From Hymenochaete sp. R1 (taxonomy: Eukaryota > Basidiomycota > Agaricomycetes > Hymenochaetales > Hymenochaetaceae), in contig JAFREE010000029.1 of the NCBI GenBank assembly GCA_019400425.1, positions 124,001-188,000 of the forward strand: a stretch of 64,000 bases of DNA, in the 5' to 3' direction. The notes under the pieces were generated by a model that did not search any database, was not told the DNA's origin, and saw nothing but the letters and a program-made list of their open reading frames with translations. The translations under genes were made by a program, and so were the position numbers. Positions 23,396 to 37,542 of this stretch are shown piece after piece (positions within the stretch are counted from its first letter, which is position 1; each line of letters begins with the position of its first letter).

Positions 23396-25163
23396 ATGAC
23401 TCTCCTGCCTAGAGACTCTGCGCCCATCCCTGTCGACCCAAGCGAGGTACCTGCATGGGTGGCCCAGACGAGATCTGGAGGATATCTTGCTGTTGTCCTT
23501 GCCACAATCGTAATTTACGATGCTAGTGCGTTTCGATTCATCTGTGGGGTCTCGTTCGATTCTCACTTCAGCATAGTCCGTACCCTTGACAAAGAGGTAC
23601 AATTTATTTGTCACGCCTACATGGTCTTTCGAGTCTAACTTGCCATATTTAGGTGAAATATTTCTGGGTAGGTCAGATTACTCACGTTATACATTTGGTC
23701 GTTCTGAACATTCTCGTAGTTGACATCAATGAGCATGACGAAGGTCATGTATTTCATGGTCAGTATATATGCTACCACCAACATTTGCTTCACTTACATC
23801 GGGAAGAATCGATATTTGGGTATCATTGGCTCGTTGACGTACATAATTTGTGAGTCTCTATGGTTTTTTTTGTTCATTTTTTCTTACTTAATGCGTCTAA
23901 TTTTCCAGGGTACATCATCGGCACAGAAAGCTATCAGTGAGTCGAGTTCTTCAAATGCCAACATAGAATTTGCTGAACGTTCATCAGATGTAAGGGCCGT
24001 TACAAGCAGATTTTCAAGGCTTCAGGCTGATACGGGTGACTTAGGTCAAATATCCGTCTGGGTTCCCAGTCTGACCTGTACGTATATTCCAAATTCTTAT
24101 AAGAATAGCTTTCTTATTCCCGAGTCTTAGTTAACATCGTCATTGTCTCCATTGATTGTGAGGCATAATGTCTCCCTACTATAATAAAGGAGGTGACGGT
24201 TTCCCATAGATATCTTGACTCAAAGGGTGCTGGCGCTGTATCATCTTGGTGCGCTGGCTCATTAGCAAGTGATCAGTGACCCATATTGAACTCATGTCAT
24301 TTTTAGATGCCAAGCTCTCCTATCTTTTGTATGCTCTACTAATTTCGGAAAGTATCATCAAGTTCGCGATGATGATTGTTATTAACGTGTCTCAAGGCCG
24401 TGCGTACTCATCTCCGTTTCTGCCTCACCGATCTCATTTTTGTGAAACCAGTCGTGATGGCACAACTGGCAGAAGGCGTCAACCTTTGTGCATCCTATGG
24501 ATTGGCTCCCACGTACTCTCTTGTGGTTGATTGGTATGCTTCTTTTCTTGAGAATCCGTTAAGGCGATTGTTGACGGTTGATGGCTATTGTCGATGGAAC
24601 TTATAGGTCCATGCCGCTCGCATACGGCGCACTCCTTATGATCCTTGCGCTCATCAAGGCTTCGGAGCACTGGAAACATGCTGGGGTGCACGGCACCAAA
24701 CTCATAAAGGTCCTAATCAAGGATCAAGTCATCTACTATGGGTTGTACGTGTTATCCCTTCATTTGCTTCTTAACTCTTTCAAACCGTCGCTTCTCAAAA
24801 TATTATTGTCAGTGCCATTTTGTGTTCCGTCATCAATATCCTCGTCGATATGGCCATCATTCCGTTCGTTGCTGAGTCGGTGCTTCAAGGAATCGGCAGT
24901 CCGACACTTCTATGCGTATTTGGCAGTCGGATGTTCTTCAATTTGAAAGAAGCAGGGCAACACGGCGTTAATGTGGGCACGAATTACGGGTCCCATACGA
25001 CCACCTCAATGAAATTCGCCACGGTTGTAGACAAAGACAAGAAGGAAACGTATGTTACTACACGCCTTCCGCAATCAAAGAATTTTTGAACGGTCTACTC
25101 ATGGCTAAATTTCGTAGAACTGACCTCACGGCAATGTCGGCAACTTTATCCGCGGGGTATTGA
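23396..25163 (+). CDS. DUF6533 multi-TM protein (second copy)
   Basis: The start ATG at 23396 gives MTLLPRDSAPIPVDPSEVPA. Exon 1 ends ATIVIYDA. A 20-nt exon encoding RTLDKE follows at 23577-23596, then a 15-nt exon encoding VKYFW (23653-23667), then MSMTKVMYFM, and NRYLGIIGSLTYII in the next exon. Later exons give SMPLAYGALLMILALIKASE, IKVLIKDQVIYYGLY and FGSRMFFNLKEAGQHGVNVG, with the stop TGA at 25161-25163 after a last short exon. Order, motifs and intron positions match the gene at 7015, so the two are paralogs of the DUF6533 family: about seven helices, function unknown, possibly receptor-like. Not every middle exon boundary was fixed. Confidence 0.75.
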
Positions 25164-25470
25164 TCGTAGCTTTATACTTATGCTTGGAGGTCTCGTTCAC
25201 TTCGGCTCGAAAAGGTCTTGAAGAATCGAATTAAAGTTGAAGAGAATTATGTATGCGAATATTGATTTATCATAGCTGTACTTCGGGGTGTAACTTATTG
25301 CATTGTTAGTCAACTTCATGGCAAGCATTGACAAGCATTCTTAAATCCTGAGTTTATGGCGTACAAAAGTCACCTTCAACAACACCTTATTGACATCTAT
25401 CAATTCAAAAAGTACATGATTCATGAAATCGTAAAAATGGCCTTTGCATTTTGAACGTCTGTAAAGCATA
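25164..25470. other. Convergent intergenic (3' ends)
   Basis: About 300 bp lie between the stop of the DUF6533 gene and the stop of the p23 gene on the other strand. The sequence is AT-rich and has no recognised element. Confidence 0.4.
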
Positions 25471-26478
25471 TTACGAGCTACTGCTTGAAGCAGCGGGAGC
25501 CTCTTCGGCATCGGCATCCTCAAGAGGGGGCGGGCCTTCGTCATCGTCGTCATCGGAATCAGCAGGATCGATCCCATCCGGTCCTGCACCATCTTTGTTA
25601 GATTTAAGGCTCTCCATCATCTTTGGAGTTCGATTTTTATTAGTTGAATTTTAGAGATGCGCAAAGAGAAAAGAGATAACGTACCTTCTCGAAGTCCATG
25701 CCTCCCATGCCTCCGCCCATTCCGCCCATGCCTCCACCCATCATACTGCTAAGATCTCCCATTCCTCCCATCCCACCCATACCACCCATACCACCCATAC
25801 CTCCCATGCCGCCCATGCCGCCCATACCACCCATGGGATCTCCTTCCTCTTCAATCTTGTCCGCACCATCTTGTTCATCCTCGTCAACCCACTTATCGAA
25901 GTCGGTCTTAATGAACGGAACTTTCTTATCCTCTGTTAAACGCGGCCAGAACTCGAGCTGAGCCTCCTTTTTGCGAAGGACGAAGAAAAGGGAACGCGTG
26001 GTGAGTTTTTTGGTTGATTTCTAAGGGCGATGTTCAGGGAATATCAGAAATGCTGTGTATCGACTTTGAGGAGAACAAAGAATACGTACTTCGGGGTCGA
26101 TCTCGCCGTAAAGTTTCAAGTTGAACTTGAACTCCTCTTCTTCAGGCCTAAAAATGCGCAGCAGATGAAAAGAGGGAGTAAAGTGCATGAGCATATATGC
26201 TACCATCGCCCACGAGGAAGCGTCCAACATACCGCCCTGCCTTGGCCTCGAAAGTGATCGTCTTTGGTTGAAGATCAACATTGAGCGACGACTCGTTGAT
26301 TTCAGTCAAGTTGACCGTCAGGTAGATGACGTTCTGCATGTACGAGAAGAAATTTCAGTCAGAAACGCCTACTCCTCACGGAATCCCTATTAGTATCTGC
26401 ATCGTCGGCTCGACTCACTTTTTCTTCCTCCTCGTCGGAGCTCCTCTGGGCCCATAGCAGTTCTGGGTGTTTCGTCAT
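25471..26478 (-). CDS. SBA1: Hsp90 co-chaperone p23/Sba1
   Basis: This is a minus-strand gene with several short introns. It starts MTKHPELLWAQRSSDEEEEK at 26478, followed by NVIYLTVNLTEINESSLNVD and LQPKTITFEAKAG (CS domain strands), EFKFNLKLYGEIDPE, then SLFFVLRKKEAQLEFWPRLT, PFIKTDFDKWVDEDEQD and an acidic C-terminal tail ending ASSSSS with stop TAA at 25471-25473. The CS fold followed by the FxxWPRLT and DFDKWVDEDE motifs is diagnostic of p23/Sba1/Wos2, which binds ATP-bound Hsp90 and stabilises client complexes in the cytosol and nucleus. A Gly-Gly-Met repeat (about 16 units, around 25690-25840) precedes the last acidic segment and is encoded by an imperfect 9-nt repeat; such tails are known in fungal p23 proteins. 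Confidence 0.9.
25690..25842 (-). repeat. GGM-coding tandem repeat in p23
   Basis: Tandem 9-nt units encode (GGM)n, interrupted once by DLSSMMG. The units differ at third positions, so the array is old enough to have drifted while keeping the peptide. Confidence 0.75.
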
Positions 26479-26722
26479 TGCGATTTGTGTAGTGTAGGAG
26501 ATGGTAGTAGGAGGGAGAGGGGGAAATTGAGCGCGCAGTTCTTTCGAGTGAAAGAAAGAGATCGAAAGCGCCCACATTAGGGCCGGTTCACACGCCTCCA
26601 TGGCCTGCCTCGTGCTTCCAGTCCTTTCTTTGAAATTCTTTCATTCTTCCTCCTCCGTGAATTTCTAGGAGCTTCTAAACAAAAAAAAAGGCCCGATTTC
26701 GTTCGGAAATGCTGGAAAGAAA

Positions 26723-28222
26723 ATGCTCAGTCGACTTGGGCTTCAATTGAGTTGCCTTCGCTGTAAAAATCCAATGTACTAAAGTTCTTCAACGTTTTCT
26801 TTTTCAAAGCTCTGATCAATATTTTCCCAGTCAACAGCGTTTACGATTATCAAAGGCAGCTCGATGGACTAAGAAGGCACCGTTCATAAACAGGAAGGCT
26901 CGGCTGGGGTTAGCTTCTTCCCTGAGTGCTCTTACAATTCAACCAAGCTCGGATGCTCCTTCGTTCTCGCTGCTTGTGTCTGTCATCATCGGACTGCCTT
27001 TGGTGTTATGGATATACAAGGTTTGTCGGACGTCTATGATTAGTTTCGACTTATTTGAATATTGAGTACAGTGTCTCATCATGGTCGTTTTCCAAAGAAA
27101 AATTATATACATGAGTATGTTTAAGTTTACTCTTATCTGGCTCTGACTTCAGTCTGTGTCTCACTATACTACCAATTTCATTTTCAGGCTACATCCCACC
27201 AGGTACCCGGCAAGAGAAGCTGGGTGACCTAACGAATTTCAAGACCCTCTCGAAAGACTATGATGTCGAAGAGTGTCAGATTCAATCTACGCGAAATGTG
27301 CAGCTGTCGGCACTGGTCATGAAGAAAAAGGATATATCACCCAACTGCCTTTTCTTATATTTACAAGGTGACCACGGACTCAGAAGTACCTGAACGTGTC
27401 TAATTTTTTTTTTGCACTGAAGGAAACGCCGGGAACCCCCTAGACCGCATCTCCGTCTTTCAATCCCTCATCGCCTCCTCAAAGCAAGCAAACCCGGTTA
27501 TCCTTGCACCTGCTCCCCGCTCTTATTGGACATCTACATCACGTTCACCAACACAGCAAGGAATCATAACAGACTATATATCAGCTCTCGCCTTTGCGTT
27601 GCAAAAATGGCCTTCGATCCCCGTCGTTTTATACGGTCACTCACTAGGCGGATCCGTCGCTGTCTGTCTTCTCGAAGCTATAGAGAAACGACGCGAGGTG
27701 TCACTCCTGGTAAAAGACGGATTGGATTTTGAGAATCTAGAGCGGATCAAGGGTCTCGTTTTGGAGAATCCATTTTCGTCTATCCCTGGGATGGTAAACG
27801 CTCTGTATCCCCAGAAATGGCTCCCGTATCGCTACCTCACGCCGTTTGCCTGGGATAAGTGGGATGCTCTGAGTGCCATGCGGAACGTTAAATCCAAGAT
27901 GCATCAAGGATTCACGCCACCTAACATCAAAGTGGACTCGTACGCAGATTCAGTCAAGAAGGAAGGAGTGTTGTCGAGGCTGGCGAGGAGCATGTTGGTG
28001 ATGGTCAGTGAGAAGGACGAGGTCGTGCCATGTAGTATGGGTATATCGATTTTTGAGGAGGCTTCACAGATAGGCTCGTGGGATGGATGCGACCATGTCG
28101 ATGGAAAGAGAAATGAGGCGAAGTTAGTCGTGATTGAAAGAGCTCTGCATGAGGATGCATTCCGTCGAAAGCAGTGGGGTTTGGAGATAAGTCGTTATTT
28201 GGACGAAGTCATTTCTAAGTGA
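26723..28222 (+). CDS. Bem46-like alpha/beta hydrolase, membrane-anchored
   Basis: An N-terminal exon contributes the hydrophobic helix SLLVSVIIGLPLVLWIYK. Then come LIMVVFQRKIIYM and SYIPPGTRQEKLGDLTNF, a segment with LYLQGNAGNPLDR (oxyanion region) and VVLYGHSLGGSVAVCLL, whose Ser is the nucleophile. MVSEKDEVVP supplies the Asp, and the His is in CDHVDGKRNEA. The stop is at 28220-28222. This matches the Bem46/ABHD12-13-like serine hydrolases, endomembrane proteins of uncertain substrate linked to polarity in yeast and Neurospora. The last exon starts at about 27421. The first Met is uncertain: ATG at 26723 opens a short frame, but I could not make its splice phase fit the exon beginning near 26833. 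The 5' limit is therefore provisional. Confidence 0.78.
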
Positions 28223-28332
28223 ATGCACGGACATGAGGACGGATGCGATAAGTGCAGTCGTCTCCTTTCACTTGTCTCGTGAATGCTCTTTTTTAGGATT
28301 TGTTAGCGTGTTCTTAATGAAGCGTATCATGT

Positions 28333-30703
<2,371 letters not shown>

Positions 30704-31228
30704 TTATGAGAATGTCTTTAGCAAATCAAATTCAAAATGCTCGTTTCGGGAATATGAGTTGAACGAGACAGGTGAAGGTGAAGCTTAAGGAAAGAGGTTG
30801 AGGGGAGAGGGGGGACGGATCAGAGTTCAGGCAACGCCAAGAAATACACGAAAAATCATGTGACTGGATTTTGACCAAAAATATTAACGGAACAAAACAA
30901 ATTTAAAGGTGAAGCAGGCCTAGTGAAGCTCAGGGTGCAACAGCATTATAGTACAAATCAACATAGAGAGACATATATTAACGAGAAATATACAGTATAC
31001 ACGATGAGTATAACTAAACATATAACCATAACAAATACGCAACGTACCGAAAAAGCCAGCATAGGTCAATCAATAAATCGCCATAGTTTTTCAAAAGAAG
31101 AAAAAGGTGTCCCTTGAAGAAATGAAATGAAAGAGATATACCGGTTACCAGTACAGAGAGTTCAAGTTGAAAGGGTACGAAGAACCTGATGCCGAGAACA
31201 GAGGGCATGAAAGGGAACAAAAATCAGC
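30704..31228. other. Intergenic between MSE1 and the acidic protein gene
   Basis: About 525 bp, AT-rich, covering the MSE1 promoter and the 3' flank of the next minus-strand gene. The open frame at 30923-31117 has no features. Nothing specific was recognised. Confidence 0.4.
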
Positions 31229-32773
31229 TCAGCTGCACACCACTGACAGCTCGCCGTGCACCCTAGCGTATGCCCTCGTAACACGACGATCGGACGGGCT
31301 GGCCTCCTGTGCGCGTGCGCGTGCGTATGCCCTCGTCATCGGTCTCTGTTCCTCTTCCATGGCCGCGGCCACGGCTACGGCTACGGCTCGACTCCTCGGG
31401 CTCGAGCTATGCACGCTGCCCCTCGTTGGAGTCGAGGGAATCGACGTATCGTCCGTCTCCATCTCCATCTCCGTCTCCGTCTCCGTCTCCACTTGCACTC
31501 TCTCTAAGTCCCCCGTTTCACCTGGGACGCCAAAAACGTCGCTACTATGGGCTGCTCCGGTCGTTGCGCCCGAGGATGCAAACAGAGCGTCGTCGTCGTC
31601 GTCACGGCCCCCAGCTTCAACAACATCCGCATCCGCATCCCAATCGTACTCATCTCGGTACGGACTCGAACCGCGCTCCGCACAACCCTCAACCGACCAA
31701 GTCTCACACTGTTCGATGACCAAAGACGACGACGACGACAGCGGCGGCGACGCGTCGGTCGTCGGACCCAGAGGCGGCGCGTATCCCTTAAAGCCCATAC
31801 GGCGACATGCCCGCGAAAAGCCCGGGTCTTCATCCTCATCTTCATTCCCATCGCCATCGCACTCGTATCCCGGCAGGTCCGCAAGATGGTACGTCCCCGC
31901 TTCTACGTGCTTCGGCAACGCGAACCGTCTCTCGCTGCTGCCAGAGTCCGACTCTGATTCGAGGTCCCACTGGTACTGGTGCTGGCGCTGGCGCTGGTAC
32001 CGCTGCCCAGAGTCGGAGTCAGAGTCGGTTTGATACAGGATCTCGGTGGGCGTCATCCTGCTTGTGGGCGCGCCTGACGTCGGTGTCGAGGAGCGCCTGA
32101 GACGAAATCGGAGAGCGTCGGGCGAGTCGGTGACGGTGTCGGCATAAACGGTGCTGGAAGTGTTCGTGGGGAAGACGGAGTCGAAGTTCCGAACCAAGGG
32201 ACTCGGACTGGTGCCGTCGCCGCTTTCCAAGTCGTCCATAATCATGACACCGTCGTGGTTGCGGTCGCGGTCGTTGTCGGAGCTATAGCCCTCTTCGTTC
32301 GGAGGTGTCGGGAGGGAGGAGAACGACGCTATTGAGTCGTAGGAGCGTAGCGAGCCTGAGCGCACGGGCGTCGTGCAATTGCTTCGCACGAAGTTGATAG
32401 GGATCTCAACGGTCGCCTCCGACCCCGACCCCGACTCCGACTCCGACTCCGTACCACCCACGCTCTCCACATCGCCCATCTGCGAGTCACCGTCCGAGTC
32501 CACACCCATACCGGACTCCGATTCCTTCTCCGTGCTTGCTGGAGTCGATGGCTGGTAGGAGGAAGGCTCGGCGACCGGATGGGTGCTGGTGAGCTCTACG
32601 AATCGATGGGGAAGGTTGTTGGAGAGGCCTGGGACGTCGTAGAAGAACTTGAGGTGGTAGCCTCCTTCGGGACGTGGAGTGACTCGTACGAGTGCACCGT
32701 CGTTCGTCACTTCGTATCTTACGCCTGGGTGCATTGTAGGGAAGGTGGTGTTACTTGTGAATGGAGAGGCCAT
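31229..32773 (-). CDS. Acidic Ser/Asp-rich hypothetical protein
   Basis: The frame runs uninterrupted from a Met at 32773 (MASPFTSNTTFPTMHPGVRY) to a stop at 31229, about 514 residues. The same frame is open to 32989, but the extra 72 residues contain a Phe run made by a poly-A/T tract and are more likely 5'UTR or intron. Residues 15-60 (YEVTNDGALVRVTPRPEGGY) look ordered. The rest is dominated by Ser, Asp and Glu (TESESESGSGSEATVE, SDSDSGQRYQRQRQHQYQ) and ends in Arg/Ala repeats with RVTRAYARVHGELSV. The direct repeat RAYAR(A/V) occurs three times near the C-terminus. No family was recognised. Shadow frames on the plus strand are equally long because of the codon bias and are rejected. Confidence 0.5.
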   Translation of the reverse strand: MASPFTSNTTFPTMHPGVRYEVTNDGALVRVTPRPEGGYHLKFFYDVPGLSNNLPHRFVELTSTHPVAEPSSYQPSTPASTEKESESGMGVDSDGDSQMGDVESVGGTESESESGSGSEATVEIPINFVRSNCTTPVRSGSLRSYDSIASFSSLPTPPNEEGYSSDNDRDRNHDGVMIMDDLESGDGTSPSPLVRNFDSVFPTNTSSTVYADTVTDSPDALRFRLRRSSTPTSGAPTSRMTPTEILYQTDSDSDSGQRYQRQRQHQYQWDLESESDSGSSERRFALPKHVEAGTYHLADLPGYECDGDGNEDEDEDPGFSRACRRMGFKGYAPPLGPTTDASPPLSSSSSLVIEQCETWSVEGCAERGSSPYRDEYDWDADADVVEAGGRDDDDDALFASSGATTGAAHSSDVFGVPGETGDLERVQVETETETEMEMETDDTSIPSTPTRGSVHSSSPRSRAVAVAVAAAMEEEQRPMTRAYARARAQEASPSDRRVTRAYARVHGELSVVCS

Positions 32774-35700
32774 GGGTAATCTGGTTGTCTTGCGAGCTGG
32801 AGCGAAGTATCTGATCAACTTATTTGAAAAAAAAAAGAAATTGAAGCAAGAAATAACACACCTGAGGTCTGCAACGAAGGAGTGCCCAATAGCGGAAAAT
32901 CTTGAAGAACTTGACGTGAAGGCCTTGAAGTCTTGAGGATGCGATGATAGTCGTGGTTGAAGAACAGAAACGTCCAGACACTTGAACACCCTTTATAAAT
33001 ACAAGCAAAGTCGCACGTGTACCACAATGAGCCACGAAACAACTCCTCTGAGACCTAGACCGCAGATCGCACCCCCAAGGATAGCGAAGCCACAGCTTAG
33101 CAAGAGCAGGTACGGACTCTACAAGAAACGTACTTAGACTCTAGAGGCCCGAGCACCGTATGTGAGCGGAGCTGGCCTGGGCTCTCGTAGGCGTGAGGAG
33201 AGGAGGAGCGTCAATGTAGAAGCCGTCGTTAATAATGCAAGGTGCAAGGTGTAGAGATGGGTGGCCCGGCCCGAGACGAACGAGTACGAGCGAGCCACCG
33301 AGTGCGCATAGCCGAGAGAATGCACCGACGCACGCGTACTTCACACGCGAGAGGTTTAGACAATGCAGTGCAGAGCCGAATGGGCCATTACTGCGCTTTA
33401 TTCAAAGGTCTTCTTTGTCCGGTCGTCATAGCACCAAGGTCAAAGACAAAAATATAGACCTCCTCTTTTTATAGGAAAAAACTCCAATTTGCATGTAAGA
33501 CAATCAACGTCTCAAACGCAGATCCCACCTTTACTTGCAAACTGAGACAGAATAGATTAGCCAGCTCAGCTCACAAGAAACTATCAATTCCATTCTATTC
33601 AACTCACCTTTGAAGTACTTATTAGCAGGCAGGACGGAAGAGTTCTTTGTGGGTCTGATGTTGAGCAACAAACGAGCGTCGACTCGGAGCACGAGGTCCG
33701 CTCCAAGGTGCGTGAGAGTACTTGTATGTGCTTGTATGATACGAAGTACCAGTAGGAAAAGCAACTGCCATCATGATGCACTAGTACTCCTTATGAAAAT
33801 GGGGTTGAATTCAAGACGGTCTATGGGGGGTAATGATAAACGCGTTTTGACTTCAACGCCAAGCGGGGTGGGGGCTCCATTGCTACTGATATCCCACATT
33901 CTCTCTAAATTTTCCCGGTCACTGGCAGATTAGAACGAACGAACGAGAAACAAGACAAGAGCCTGTGCAGTGAGCACGAAGGCGCAGAATACGTACCACT
34001 GGCAAGCAAAGCCAATCACCAATCACGATGAGACCGCCCGTCAGAACATCTCCGACGGGGTAGCCTTCTGTCGGTCTTCTGTACTGTACGCCACAGCGAA
34101 GTCGCTTTCGCCTTCGGCACCCTCAGGCTTCAGGCTCCAGGCTGAAGCCGCGGTCTGGCCGTACTGTACGAAGCACGAAGCATTGACTAACAAGGCCTGA
34201 TAGTGACAGCGCCAAACTGGCTCTCGTCCTTGCTAGGCGCGTGGGCGCGTAGGCCTGGAGACCTCCCAAGCCCGAGCATAGCTTCCTGGCCGGGCCGGGC
34301 CTTTGGACCTGCGCGGTGCGCACGAGTGAACGTTCAGTCTGAAAATTTGAGGAGCACGGTGAGGAAAATGTGAGGCTGTAGCAGTATTAATATTGGTACT
34401 GTTATTCCGTACACACCTTGAACTAAGGACTGAGGACTTCAGTCGTGCCGCATTGGCACTGGCACGGCAGCAGTAGAGGTTGGGACCCGTGCCTCAAGCT
34501 GGTGGGGGGCTGTCACTCGTACTAGTACTCTGGAGGAAGCTCATTCCAGTATGTCGGAGATCGTACAAGGGTCTGGTGAGGTCACGGTGACTCGGAGGAC
34601 GAGAGAGTTTCAATTGGTATGTTTACCAGCCAGTGGGGATGTTCACGTCAGTACTAGTGTGGGGATGGTTGGGTGAGCGTGTACTGGTACTGTGCGTGCC
34701 AGTACCAGTGCCAGTGAACGGGAACATGAAGCGAGCGTCAAAGACTCAAGAGAGACTCGGACTCGGAGAGTGAGGGTCTCCCGGACCGGTGGATCGACGG
34801 AGTGAACCTCCCTCCTTCCTTCCTTCCTCCTCCTTTAACCCATCCCATCCCATCCCGAACGCCGAGCGACGACGGACAACCACCACCACCACCGTCTCAA
34901 ACTAGTACTCAGACTCAGACGACTTCCATGCACATTCATCCCTCAAACCCCTCATCCTCCTCGCTCATTTTACGTTCTGCCCACTGGCACCTTCCCTTCT
35001 CCAAGTCTCCGAGTCTCCGAGTCTCCCTCTCACACACCACACACCTCGCGCCTCACGCACCACCTTCGCAATCGCTAATCGCGAATCGCTATCGTCTTCA
35101 TGATGCCTTTCTCGACCGTGACTCCCAAGAAACTCACTAGTACTGTCCTGCGACTGAACTGGGAAGTTCGACCTCGGGGGCGACCTCGGGCTCTCGGTCT
35201 CGGAACCAAAATTCCAAATCCTGAATCCTTCGCCAGTGCTATTATTACTGGCGCTATTACTGGTGCTTCCCTGCGGCCTCACTGGCTCTGGGAAGACGAA
35301 GACGGAAGATGATGGGCACCGGCGTCATAACATATGAGCTCAGGTGTCGAATGTCAAATGTCAGGTCCGTTGAATATTAATACTTTCTTTCTCAACGTCG
35401 AGTTTTACTTTCAATATTAACGTTTCATCCATTCCCCACACCCGTCCGTCCGAGTCTACTCGTCGTTCTTAACTTCTTACTCTTACTCTTACCCTTACTC
35501 TTACTCTTACCCTTAGGACTCTTTCCTCTTCCTCGTTTTTCGTTTATTTTTTATTTATTTCATTTCGGGCATATCCACATCCGACCCAGGTACCTTTCCG
35601 ACCATTTCTTCTTCTGAAGATTTACACAGACAACAGACATCCATTAATATTAATGTGTTCCAACATCAACGTGACATACCCACCCATCCTCCAGGCTCCA

Positions 35701-36439
35701 GGCTCCAGGGATCCCTCAACGTCAGGCTACCCCCTTCAAGTTAACTTAAAGTCAACCATGGTCAGAAGTGAAACAATGAAAGACCGTTTCGTCCACTAGT
35801 ACTGCTCCGGTGGTCCGAGAGACTGAGAAACGTATACGTATGGTAAGTTATACATGGAAATGGATGGAAGTAGCCGAACCGACCGACCGACCATCAGCCA
35901 GGCAGCTTCGCGAACACGTCTTCGCGGACACGTCGAACGCCGGACTTGTTCGAGTCGGGAAACATTACTTCTGATATTGACGTTGATGTTGGTGTTGCAT
36001 TATCTGGGGGGGTGGGGGTGGTATATACAGAGTAGGAGTACGAGTACGAACAAGAGTAAGAATCGTGGTAAGAGTGGACTACAGAATACAGAATACAGAA
36101 TACGGCATGGTACTAGTACTCAGGCTGACATGAAGTGTAGTACTAGTACTAGTGTAGCGCGGTTAGAAGATATCGGTATCGGGACTCAAGGCGTACACAC
36201 CCTCTTCTGCCAGTACCACTAGTACTACTAGTACTACTAGTGCCTTTTACCTCCTACCTTCTGTATGTGAGGGACGGAGATGGAGACGTGCCAGTGAACC
36301 CATGGAGACGTGCCAATGAAGACGTGTAAACCAGTACTAGTATTAGTATTGATATTAGCACCACTGTACTACCAGTCTTGTTAATGTAATGTGCCATAGT
36401 CAATACTACTATTAATATTACTATTAGAAATTAGAAGAC

Positions 36440-36467
36440 GGGACGGACGGACGGACGGACGGACGGA
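36440..36467. repeat. (GGAC)n microsatellite
   Basis: A clean tract of GGAC units directly precedes ATATTAACGAATTCGAATT. Confidence 0.85.
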
Positions 36468-36565
36468 TATTAACGAATTCGAATTGGGGTGGACTGGCTT
36501 CGTCAAGAGTAAGAGTAAGAGTACTAGTAAGAGTAAAAGTTATATTACTATAACTATAGTGCTAG

Positions 36566-36613
36566 CCCCCCCCCCCCCCTCGACTCACATCTCCCCCCCC
36601 CCCCCTCCCCCCC
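36566..36613. repeat. Poly-C tracts (G-quadruplex-prone)
   Basis: Three C runs of about 14, 13 and 7 lie within 48 bp, separated by TCGACTCACATCT and T. The complementary strand carries G runs that could form a quadruplex. Confidence 0.8.
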
Positions 36614-36642
36614 GAATCTAAGCTTAAGCTAAAGTTTAATAT

Positions 36643-36672
36643 GATTTGATTTGATTTGATTTGATTTGATTT
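36643..36672. repeat. (TTTGA)n microsatellite
   Basis: About six units of GATTT/TTTGA follow the C-rich tracts. Confidence 0.85.
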
Positions 36673-37509
36673 GCTTCCGTGCGGATCTACACGATACACG
36701 TTGACACGCACGATACACGTTCGGGGCGGTGCGATGCAGTGCAGTGCAGTACGATGCGGCGCGAGAACATGAGAACGCGACGCAGAACCATAGGACCGTC
36801 GTTGTGGACTCGGAACGTGGGAGACCGGAGAGAGTACTAGTCAGAGATTGAGGACTTCGTGCTTCGTGCTTCGTGAGTGATGTGATCGCTGTGCGGTTGT
36901 GGTTGTGGTTATCGCTGGTGATAGCGTTTGATACTAGTGTTTAATACTAGTAGCAGAACCGGTGCGAGAAAAGGGTTCTATTTTCTAAAGCCGATCATCA
37001 TCATCATCATGAGAATTAGAATGTTAATGATAATGATATGATATGTGGTATGTTTTTTTTTCGATGGGTTCTCTTCTTCCTGTTCTCGTTCTTCCTGTTC
37101 TTCTTCGTCCTTTTGTGTGGAACGCCGCGCCGCTGATAAGAGGATATAAGATAAGAAGACAAGCTGTATCTTCGTGTCTTGCATCTTGTATCACTGTATG
37201 ACGTGAGAGGGTTCTCTGGCGTGATGCGTGATGCGATGCGAAAGGACGCAGTGCGCGAAGGGGGGACAGGGAACAGGGAACAGGGAACATTAACAGCGTA
37301 GGTTAGGTCCAAGGTTAAGGTTTTGTTCGTTATCAATTTGAATTTCAAGATTTCGACATATGAAATGATTTGCGCATTTGGACGGCCGCGATAGCGAGGG
37401 GCGAGATGCGAGGATCTCAGGATGGATGGGGTGAGAAGGGGTGAGAAGGTATCTGTGATGGATACCATCAAGGTGACGCGACATAACACATACCGCACAG
37501 ATAGAGATA

Positions 37510-37542
37510 AGGTGCACGACACAAGAAGTGTGCACCCCCCCC
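37510..37542 (+). repeat. Left terminal inverted repeat
   Basis: 33 bp, identical to the reverse complement of 42084-42116. It starts one base after the flanking TA. The left C run continues for a ninth C. Confidence 0.92.

Larger units (their letters stand above)
32774..37507. other. Gene-poor, repeat-rich divergent intergenic region
   Basis: About 4.7 kb lie left of the transposon and upstream of the acidic protein gene. I find no convincing gene. It contains many TACTAGTA/ACTAGTAC copies (33781, 34519, 34648, 34902, 35137, 35797, 36112, 36139-36154, 36214-36241, 36335, 36523, 36837, 36932 and others), AATATTAA palindromes, and several microsatellites. Open frames such as 34802-35140 are Pro/Ser low-complexity and unsupported. 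Together with 42117-43057 it forms the shared upstream region of two divergent genes. Confidence 0.5.

Noticed and set aside
31167..32033. Plus-strand frame of 288 residues opposite the acidic protein
   Set aside because: It consists of Ser/Arg repeats from the complement of Ser/Asp codons. The longer minus frame is preferred, although neither has a known domain.
32774..32989. N-terminal extension of the acidic protein (72 residues upstream of 32773)
   Set aside because: It contains a Phe run from a homopolymer tract and acceptor-like sequence just before the internal Met, so it is more likely UTR or intron.
34802..35140. Open frame of 112 residues, Pro/Ser-rich, plus strand
   Set aside because: It is low-complexity translation of repeat-rich DNA, with no domain and an overlapping minus frame of similar length. 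It is not treated as a gene.
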